This document shows, one piece after another, positions 58,525 through 64,000 of a stretch of 64,000 bases of DNA (its first letter is position 1; each line of letters begins with the position of its first letter). Below the pieces are notes generated by a model, which saw only the letters and a list, made by a program, of their open reading frames with translations, was not told where the DNA came from and did no database searches. The position numbers and the translations under genes are program-made. The stretch is from JBOEGW01 sp050633625 (GTDB lineage: Bacteria; Pseudomonadota; Alphaproteobacteria; Rhodobacterales; Rhodobacteraceae). The stretch spans positions 248,001-312,000 of the forward strand of contig JBOEGW010000004.1 of NCBI GenBank assembly GCA_050633625.1, given 5' to 3'.

Positions 58525-59712
58525 ATGACACGACCTAACTACACGTTCACCTCGGAATCCGTTTCCGAGGGCCACCCCGATAAGGTCTGTGACCGGATTT
58601 CGGACGCGGTGCTTGATGCCTTTTTGACAGAGGAACCAGAAGCCCGCGTAGCATGTGAAACTTTCGCAACCACCAAACGCGTGGTGATCGGCGGCGAGGT
58701 GGGCTTGTCTGACAAAGACAAGCTCAAGGATTACCTCGAAAAAGTCGAAGACATCGTGCGCGGCTGTGTGCGTGACATCGGCTATGAGCAGAAAAAATTC
58801 CACTGGGAAACCCTCCGCGTTCAGAATTTTCTGCATAAACAATCGGCGCATATTGCGCAGGGTGTTGATGCGAATTCCGCTAAGGACAAAGATGAAGGTG
58901 CTGGCGATCAGGGGATCATGTTCGGCTATGCGACGCGCGAAACCGATGCGCTGATGCCTGCACCGATCCAGTACGCGCATGCGATTTTGCGCCGTCTTGC
59001 AGAGGTGCGCAAAGATGGCACCGAAGCTTGGATGGGGCCGGATGCGAAGTCGCAGCTTTCGGTTCGTTACGTGGATGGGACGCCTGTTGGCGTCGATCAA
59101 ATCGTTCTTTCGACGCAGCACTTGGACGTCAAAATGACGCCCGAAGATGTGCGCGCCAAGGTCGAGCCATATATTCGCGAGGTCTTGCCGGAAGGCTGGG
59201 TCGATGAGAAAACCGTTTGGCACGTGAACCCCACGGGCAAATTCGTGATTGGTGGTCCTGATGGGGACGCGGGCCTCACCGGGCGCAAGATTATCGTCGA
59301 CACCTATGGCGGTGCCGCCCCGCATGGAGGTGGTGCATTCTCTGGCAAAGATCCAACGAAAGTTGACCGGTCCGCCGCTTACGCAGCACGCTATCTGGCG
59401 AAAAACATCGTCGCCGCCGGGCTTGCGGATCGCGCGACGTTGCAGCTGTCCTATGCCATTGGGGTTGCGCGCCCCTTGTCGATTTATGTCGATACGCACG
59501 GGACCGGACAGGCTGACGAGGCCGAAATTGAGCGCGCAATTGCGCAGGTCATGGACCTCACCCCGCGCGGCATTCGCACGCATCTGGGGCTGAACAAACC
59601 GATCTACAGCCGCACCGCCGCCTATGGCCACTTTGGCCGCGAGCCGGAAGCAGACGGTGGCTTTAGCTGGGAGCGCACCGATCTGGTTGAGGCGCTGAAA
59701 AAAGCTATCTAA
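58525..59712 (+). CDS. metK: S-adenosylmethionine synthetase
   Basis: A 395-residue enzyme forming SAM from methionine and ATP. It shows SESVSEGHPDKVCDRISDAV, the GAGDQGIMFGYATRETDALM signature near residue 130, and the phosphate-binding GGGAFSGKDPTKVDRSAAY near 270. Immediately downstream of a SAM/SAH riboswitch. SAM is also the donor for the LuxI, MiaB and TrmB reactions encoded in this window. Confidence 0.97.
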   Translation: MTRPNYTFTSESVSEGHPDKVCDRISDAVLDAFLTEEPEARVACETFATTKRVVIGGEVGLSDKDKLKDYLEKVEDIVRGCVRDIGYEQKKFHWETLRVQNFLHKQSAHIAQGVDANSAKDKDEGAGDQGIMFGYATRETDALMPAPIQYAHAILRRLAEVRKDGTEAWMGPDAKSQLSVRYVDGTPVGVDQIVLSTQHLDVKMTPEDVRAKVEPYIREVLPEGWVDEKTVWHVNPTGKFVIGGPDGDAGLTGRKIIVDTYGGAAPHGGGAFSGKDPTKVDRSAAYAARYLAKNIVAAGLADRATLQLSYAIGVARPLSIYVDTHGTGQADEAEIERAIAQVMDLTPRGIRTHLGLNKPIYSRTAAYGHFGREPEADGGFSWERTDLVEALKKAI

Positions 59713-59720
59713 GGTAAAAG

Positions 59721-59746
59721 GCGCGGGATGGTTCCCGCGCTTTTTT
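59721..59746 (+). terminator. Intrinsic terminator of metK
   Basis: GCGCGGG-ATGGTT-CCCGCGC is a perfect 7-bp stem followed by six T. Confidence 0.9.
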
Positions 59747-59760
59747 CTTAGGTGGTTTTT

Positions 59761-60792
59761 ATGGACAAATCAGAACTTCTGTCTCTCATTCAAGAGACCT
59801 TTGCGCCCAATATCGCCGAGCTCGTCGCCGCGATGATGCTGCCGGTGGTGATGCTCGCCCCCGCGCCAGACGCAGAGGATAGCCTGACCTTCACAGGCGG
59901 CGCTCCGGTGATGTCCGCCGAGATCCCATGGCCGATGCCTTTGGCGCGGGACGAGCGTTTGGCGGACACTTGGACCGCTGAGTATTATCAAACCGGGAAG
60001 GATCGCGCCAAAGTGGCGTTGCCGCTCAGCTTCATGGCGCAAGTGGACTTGGCCACCCTTCCAGACTTGGCCGTTTCTTCTGAACTCCCGCGCGAAGGTC
60101 GGCTCTTGTTCTTTTTCAATCCTATGAGCGGAGCATTTGAACTGGGACCGCGCTTTTCCCGTGTCATTTGGGACAAAAGCCCGGCAGAGACGGTTGTTCC
60201 CCACCAAACGCCCGAAGCCTTGTTAATGGCGGAATTGGAAGAGAGGATTATTTTTGAGGAGGTAATGGAGGCGTATCGTCTTCCTGAAAAAACAGGCATC
60301 TCTGGCCTGATTGATCGGTTGCTCGGCCGCGCGCCTGATCTCGCCACGGACGACCCGGTCCCCGCTTTTTTTGTTGTGCCAAAGCAAACGGCCCGTCTCG
60401 CTGAAGGGGCGATTTTTCCTGACAGACGGGCGTATGAAGCTGAGCCAACCTATTCACGGATTCTGGGGGACTTGATAGGCGATGATGCCATGGATTTTGA
60501 AGAATCCTATTTTGACCTGATCCACGAAAGTGAATTTTTCCCCTATATGCTTGGCCCGCCGATCCCTGAGCAGGACGACCCTCGGTTCCACACCGCAGGC
60601 GAAGCATTGAATTGGAAGGGGAAACGCGAAGAGAGGGAAGCCGCTGCGCGTCACTGGACGCTGCTCTTGCAGGTCCAGTTTACTCACTGGTATGGCCGGG
60701 AGTCAGATGGAACCGTCTATTTCCTTATCCATGAAGATGACCTCAAAGCGCGGCGGTTTGAGGCGGTCTTTGCGGTCTATCAACAAACCTAG
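59761..60792 (+). CDS. YwqG-like DUF1963 protein
   Basis: A 343-residue cytoplasmic protein related to the YwqG family (DUF1963). Family-type segments are KVALPLSFMAQVDLATLP, GRLLFFFNPMSGAFELGPR, and the C-terminal HWTLLLQVQFTHWYGRESDG with VYFLIHEDDLKARRFEAVF. The function of the family is unknown; some members neighbour toxin-immunity loci, but nothing here suggests that. I start at ATG 59761 behind AGGTGG; GTG 59752 is a possible alternative. Probably co-transcribed with queF 9 bp downstream. Confidence 0.75.
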   Translation: MDKSELLSLIQETFAPNIAELVAAMMLPVVMLAPAPDAEDSLTFTGGAPVMSAEIPWPMPLARDERLADTWTAEYYQTGKDRAKVALPLSFMAQVDLATLPDLAVSSELPREGRLLFFFNPMSGAFELGPRFSRVIWDKSPAETVVPHQTPEALLMAELEERIIFEEVMEAYRLPEKTGISGLIDRLLGRAPDLATDDPVPAFFVVPKQTARLAEGAIFPDRRAYEAEPTYSRILGDLIGDDAMDFEESYFDLIHESEFFPYMLGPPIPEQDDPRFHTAGEALNWKGKREEREAAARHWTLLLQVQFTHWYGRESDGTVYFLIHEDDLKARRFEAVFAVYQQT

Positions 60793-60801
60793 GAGGGCCA
60801 T

Positions 60802-61266
60802 ATGGTCAGCACAGATACCTCCACCTTGACGCAGCTGGGAGGCGCGACCGAGCTGCCAAATTCGCCCGAAGAGGCGGAGCTGGAGCGAGTGCCACACACC
60901 CATAAAGGCGAGCGTTATATTGCGCGGTTCACCGCGCCGGAGTTCACTTCGCTTTGCCCGATGACTGGCCAGCCGGATTTTGGCTATTTGATGATCGACT
61001 ACATCCCGCGCGCTTGGCTCGTGGAGAGCAAGTCGCTCAAGCTGTTCCTTGGGTCGTTCCGCAATCACGGTGCGTTTCACGAGGATTGCTCGGTCTATAT
61101 CGGCAAGCGTCTGGCCGAGTTGCTCGATCCGGAATGGCTGCGCATCGGGGCTTATTGGTATCCGCGCGGTGGCATTCCCATTGATGTGTTCTGGGCGACA
61201 GGGCCAGAGCCAAAAGACCTCTGGATTCCTGAGCAAGGCGTGCCGCCCTATCGCGGGCGAGGCTAG
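60802..61266 (+). CDS. queF: NADPH-dependent 7-cyano-7-deazaguanine reductase
   Basis: A 154-residue tunnelling-fold enzyme that reduces preQ0 to preQ1 in queuosine synthesis. The catalytic cysteine is in FTSLCPMTGQPDFGYLMI near residue 55, and the NADPH/QueF motif is ESKSLKLFLGSFRNHGAFHE near 77. This is the short, unimodular QueF. AGGAGGG ribosome site. The other queuosine genes are not in the window. Confidence 0.95.
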   Translation: MVSTDTSTLTQLGGATELPNSPEEAELERVPHTHKGERYIARFTAPEFTSLCPMTGQPDFGYLMIDYIPRAWLVESKSLKLFLGSFRNHGAFHEDCSVYIGKRLAELLDPEWLRIGAYWYPRGGIPIDVFWATGPEPKDLWIPEQGVPPYRGRG

Positions 61267-61274
61267 GCGAAACG

Positions 61275-61306
61275 CAAAAAGGCCCCAGCGTTGAGTCGGG
61301 GCCTTT
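61275..61306. terminator. Bidirectional intrinsic terminator
   Basis: AAAGGCCCC and GGGGCCTTT form a perfect 9-bp stem with an 11-base loop, with five A before it. It serves queF and the convergent DoxX-family gene. Confidence 0.85.
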
Positions 61307-61334
61307 AGGTGTCGCGCGGGGTGGCGTAGTGGGT

Positions 61335-61766
61335 CTAGTGCGCCGGGCTGAGAGAGTCGGTGCCCAGCTTGTTGTCGAGCGAGAACGCGCCAGCACCAAG
61401 TGCTGTGACCATCAACATTCCGCCAGCAATTGAGACGTTTTTCCAAAAGGAGATCATTTGCATCTGGGCTTCCATCCCCTCAAGGCCAAGGCCCGGAATG
61501 TAGTGGAACAAAACGCCAGAGACGATCGAGAAGCCCGCAAGCAGGAAAGCCGAGATGCGCGCTTGATACCCAAGAAGCAGTGCAAGCCCGCCTAGAAGCT
61601 CGACGATGATCACGAGCGGCAAAAGCGCGCCGGGCACGCCCATCATGTCCATGTAGCCAGCGGTGCCCGCGTAGCCGGTGATTTTGCTAAAGCCTGAGGT
61701 GATGAAGATCAGCGAGAGCAGGACGCGGCCAATCGGGGCCGCAAAAGTGGTGAGTTGGTTTAGCAT
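61335..61766 (-). CDS. DoxX-family membrane protein
   Basis: A 143-residue inner-membrane protein with four predicted helices: APIGRVLLSLIFITSGFSKI, LLPLVIIVELLGGLALLLGY, ISAFLLAGFSIVSGVLFHYI and VSIAGGMLMVTALGAGAF. The first helix ends with the family FSKI motif. DoxX-like proteins are linked to quinone or thiosulfate redox chemistry and oxidative stress, mostly by context. ATG 61766 has GGAAGGG in front. Divergent from the orphan membrane protein at 61960. Confidence 0.85.
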   Translation of the reverse strand: MLNQLTTFAAPIGRVLLSLIFITSGFSKITGYAGTAGYMDMMGVPGALLPLVIIVELLGGLALLLGYQARISAFLLAGFSIVSGVLFHYIPGLGLEGMEAQMQMISFWKNVSIAGGMLMVTALGAGAFSLDNKLGTDSLSPAH

Positions 61767-61838
61767 GTGAGACCCTTCCAAAAGTCTAGAGGTGGTATCG
61801 GCGCCCCAGCGCCAAGTGATGCCGCCTCTATGCCCCTT

Positions 61839-61891
61839 TGCGATTTTGCGGGGTATTCTGAAAAATTGGACATGATCTGTGCGATTTTGCG
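61839..61891. repeat. Pair of perfect 12-bp direct repeats in a divergent promoter region
   Basis: TGCGATTTTGCG occurs at 61839-61850 and again at 61880-61891, start-to-start 41 bp, about four helical turns. The pair lies between the divergent DoxX-family gene and the orphan membrane-protein gene and could be an operator. No known regulator motif comes to mind. Confidence 0.45.
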
Positions 61892-61913
61892 CAGGGCCTT
61901 GATCGCGCGAAGA

Positions 61914-61945
61914 TCACACCCATGTGAAAAGGTGTGACTTTTTTT
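61914..61945 (+). promoter_or_regulatory. Terminator-like hairpin in the leader of the orphan membrane-protein gene
   Basis: TCACACC and GGTGTGA form a 7-bp stem with a 10-base loop, followed by C and seven T. It ends 14 bp before the ATG at 61960, so it could attenuate that gene. Confidence 0.45.
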
Positions 61946-61959
61946 GTTGGAGGTTATTG

Positions 61960-62739
61960 ATGGGCCTTTTTCGCCGTGTGACTTTGGTTTTGTCTGTTCT
62001 TGGTGTGTTGGTCTTTGGCGGGCTGTTGTCGATCACTTTCATGGATGTGAGCCGGATGTATGGCCTTGTGGAAGGGGTCGCGGTGGAAAAAGTGACCGAT
62101 GCCTTTCCGGAGATGGTGGAAGGGCTTGAACCAGAAAGTGGTGGCCTGCTTGGTGCGTTGGCGAGCAAGGTTCAAGATCAGATCAATGACAAGATTGCCC
62201 TCTGGGAAAGCCCCGAACGCCAAGAGCAGATAGAGGGTTTTGTGCGCATGGCGCTCGATCTTGGCTGCGAAGCGAATTGTGGCGCGACAGATGAGGCGGC
62301 GCAGGAGATCAGCGGAAGCATTCAGGCCTTCATGATCGCGCAATTGGGAACCCAAGTTGAGAAGCTTGAAGTGCTCATCAAAGAGAAGTTTCAAAGCACA
62401 ATTTCGGGGTTTCTAGGTGATATTCGCATTGTGTCGGGCGCGAATGTGATCGCCTTTGCATTGGCGTTTGCCTTGTCGTTTAAAGCCGGAGCAAGCCAGA
62501 GAACTTTGTTGATTATTTCCTCCTGCCTCAGCTTGGGAACCATTGGCGCGGCTGTTTGGTATGTTTGGCAAGTGGACCTGATTTCCGTGCTGTTGTGGGG
62601 GAATTTCCTGGGCTATGGCTACGTCACGATTTTGGTATTGTGCATCGGATTTCTGCTGGATATCGCCCTCAACAAAGGCCGCATAACGCGGCTTGTCGTG
62701 GACATGATCAGCAAAGCGATTGGTTCGATTCCTGCCTAG
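61960..62739 (+). CDS. Orphan membrane protein with an extracytoplasmic helical domain
   Basis: A 259-residue protein of no family I recognise. One N-terminal membrane segment (VTLVLSVLGVLVFGGLLSIT), a ~135-residue acidic, mostly helical domain with two close cysteines (LGCEANCGAT), then three C-terminal membrane segments (VIAFALAFALSFKA, LLIISSCLSLGTIGAAVWYV, YVTILVLCIGFLLDIAL). The ATG at 61960 has GGAGG. The leader holds a terminator-like hairpin. The Cys-x3-Cys pair may be redox active or metal binding. Confidence 0.65.
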   Translation: MGLFRRVTLVLSVLGVLVFGGLLSITFMDVSRMYGLVEGVAVEKVTDAFPEMVEGLEPESGGLLGALASKVQDQINDKIALWESPERQEQIEGFVRMALDLGCEANCGATDEAAQEISGSIQAFMIAQLGTQVEKLEVLIKEKFQSTISGFLGDIRIVSGANVIAFALAFALSFKAGASQRTLLIISSCLSLGTIGAAVWYVWQVDLISVLLWGNFLGYGYVTILVLCIGFLLDIALNKGRITRLVVDMISKAIGSIPA

Positions 62740-62778
62740 CCATTGATCCGGGCCGCGCGGCGCGCTAAACGGCCCGCC

Positions 62779-63504
62779 ATGCAAGATGATCATCCCACCC
62801 ACCATCCTTCCGGCGCGCCGTGGCGCAATTTTTATGGCCGTTTTCGTGGCAAGACGATGCGGTCGAGCCAGTTCGTCTATCTTGAAGAGGACCTGCCAGG
62901 GCTTGTGGTGCCTGGCGTCGAGTGGGACGAAAACCCAGAGCGCACCAAGATCAATCCCGCCGATTTGTTTGGTGATCGGCCTTTGTGGGTTGAGATTGGT
63001 TTTGGTGGCGGAGAACATCTGGTGCATCAGGCAGAAACGCACCCCGAGGTAGGCATTATTGGGTGTGAGCCGTTTGTGAATGGCGTTGCGATGATGCTTG
63101 GCACGCTGCGAAAATCTGAGGCGAACAACGTGCGGGTCCATCCGGGGGATGCGCGCAACTTGTTCGATGTTTTGCCAGATGGGTCGGTCGAAAAGGCGTT
63201 CTTGCTGTATCCTGACCCTTGGCCAAAAGCGCGCCACCATCGTCGACGGTTTGTGACGCAAGACCACCTTGAGCCGCTTTTTCGGGTGCTTGCGCCGGGC
63301 GCGGAATTTCGTGTGGCCACCGACATTCAGGATTATGTGCGCCAAACGATGGAAGAAGTGCCGCGCGCAGGGTTTGAGTGGACAGCGACCAGCGCGCAGG
63401 ACTGGCGAACCCCATGGGCGGACTGGATCTCGACGCGCTATGAGCAAAAGGCTTACCGCGAGGGGCGTAGGCCGCATTATATGACGTTTCGCAAGCCAGC
63501 TTAG
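62779..63504 (+). CDS. trmB: tRNA (guanine-N7-)-methyltransferase
   Basis: A 241-residue SAM-dependent methyltransferase that makes m7G46 in tRNA. N-terminal FYGRFRGKTMRSSQ, SAM-binding IGFGGGEHLVHQAETHPEVG near residue 75, and the family signature YPDPWPKARHHRRRFV near 150. ATG 62779 chosen; the upstream in-frame start at 62743 lies almost at the previous stop. Followed by a repeat element. Confidence 0.95.
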   Translation: MQDDHPTHHPSGAPWRNFYGRFRGKTMRSSQFVYLEEDLPGLVVPGVEWDENPERTKINPADLFGDRPLWVEIGFGGGEHLVHQAETHPEVGIIGCEPFVNGVAMMLGTLRKSEANNVRVHPGDARNLFDVLPDGSVEKAFLLYPDPWPKARHHRRRFVTQDHLEPLFRVLAPGAEFRVATDIQDYVRQTMEEVPRAGFEWTATSAQDWRTPWADWISTRYEQKAYREGRRPHYMTFRKPA

Positions 63505-63560
63505 GGGGCGCCCGCTGGCGCGGGCGTGCCTGCGGCGCGGATATTTTTGGAACAATGAAG
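63505..63560 (+). repeat. Intergenic palindromic repeat, copy C
   Basis: GCGCCCGC-TGGC-GCGGGCGTG hairpin followed by GCGGATATTTTTGGAACAATGA. The tail matches the copies at 54447 and 49121 in the TATTTTTGRAACAA part; the hairpin differs in sequence but not in position. Confidence 0.6.
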
Positions 63561-63622
63561 GCCGGGCGTGGACGGGCTCTGTGCCCGCTGGTATCAGCGA
63601 CATAAGCAAAATGGAGAAGCGC

Positions 63623-64000
63623 ATGTCTGGCCACGGTGACCCTATTCCGATGACCTCCCATAAATGCGGGCCTTTGAGCGGTGAAGCTCATGTGCCCGGC
63701 GATAAGTCTATTTCGCATCGCTCGCTCATTCTTGGGGCGATGGCGGTTGGCGAAACCAAAATCTCCGGCCTTCTGGAGGGGGAGGATGTGCTCGGTACGG
63801 CGGCGGCGATGGCCGCGTTTGGTGCGGATGTTGAGCGTGTTGGTGACGGAGAGTGGCGCGTTCAAGGCGTGGGTGTTGGTGGGTTTAGCGAGCCTGATGA
63901 TGTTGTGGATTGCGGCAATGCAGGCACCGGTGTGCGGCTGATCATGGGCGCGATTGCCAGCTCGGATATCACCGCGACATTTACCGGAGATGCCTCCTTG
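63623..64000 (+). CDS. aroA: 3-Phosphoshikimate 1-carboxyvinyltransferase (EPSP synthase), cut by window end
   Basis: The first 126 residues are visible. The phosphoshikimate/PEP-binding segment LSGEAHVPGDKSISHRSLIL is near residue 20, and VVDCGNAGTGVRLIMGAIAS near 95, both diagnostic for AroA. I use ATG 63623, preceded by GGAGAAG; ATG 63611 is in frame and adds four residues. The C-terminal three quarters lie outside the window. Confidence 0.95.
   Translation, partial: MSGHGDPIPMTSHKCGPLSGEAHVPGDKSISHRSLILGAMAVGETKISGLLEGEDVLGTAAAMAAFGADVERVGDGEWRVQGVGVGGFSEPDDVVDCGNAGTGVRLIMGAIASSDITATFTGDASL

Noticed and set aside
58063..59631. A 522-codon open frame on the minus strand across lnt and metK.
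   Set aside because: It is the antisense shadow of two well-identified genes, has no domain logic and crosses the riboswitch. Such frames are common opposite high-G+C genes; the same holds for long minus frames at 27085-28224, 37560-38972, 53526-54677 and 62413-63624 and plus frames at 14058-15374 and 34883-35983.

Overview
The window looks like chromosomal DNA from an alphaproteobacterium of the Roseobacter group (Rhodobacteraceae). The evidence is a SAM/SAH riboswitch in front of metK, an ethylmalonyl-CoA pathway pair (ecm and ccr), an Irr-type Fur regulator divergent from fabA, a LuxR/LuxI pair, and a palindrome-bearing intergenic repeat ending in a tatttttgaaacaatgaa-like tail. Coding density is high, with many ATGA and 8-nt overlaps. 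I see no rRNA, tRNA, CRISPR array, prophage or insertion sequence.

Region 1 (1-18.98 kb) is a large acyl-CoA catabolic locus. A branched-chain-amino-acid-type periplasmic binding protein (minus strand, cut by the window edge) is divergent from a 13-gene plus-strand run: two acyl-CoA dehydrogenases (ACADs), SDR, MaoC hydratase, MFE2-like SDR, thiolase, nitronate monooxygenase-like protein, ACAD10/11-like dehydrogenase, histidine phosphatase, APH-type kinase, SDR, IclR regulator and PaaI thioesterase. A convergent minus-strand operon encodes an acyl-CoA ligase, a FadJ-like fusion and a second ACAD pair. The two operons share a 25-bp operator-like sequence. The ACAD pairs suggest a bulky or cyclic acid substrate. 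The kinase plus ACAD10/11-like pair suggests removal of a 4-hydroxyl through a phospho-acyl-CoA. The substrate itself is not known.

Region 2 (19-28.5 kb) holds a chemoreceptor, an aldo/keto reductase, an orphan protein, an H-NS-like protein, and the ethylmalonyl-CoA pathway genes ecm and ccr around a PlsB-like acyltransferase. Region 3 (28.7-33.6 kb) is a quorum-sensing locus (small protein, LuxR, SRPBCC protein, LuxI) followed by a helicase, an SDR and a universal stress protein. Region 4 (33.6-41.5 kb) has a class IV aminotransferase, a Tat-exported PhoX phosphatase behind a Pho-box-like array, and gcvTHP under a tandem glycine riboswitch.

Region 5 (42-49.7 kb) has a QuiC-type dehydroshikimate dehydratase and the unsaturated fatty acid genes fabI, fabB and fabA with irr. 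Between fabB and fabA lie an amidohydrolase and a probably frameshifted gene. Region 6 (49.8-64 kb) is mostly housekeeping: miaB, an OmpA/lipoprotein pair, phoH-(SDR)-ybeY-corC-lnt, metK, queF, trmB and the start of aroA, with some orphan genes between.
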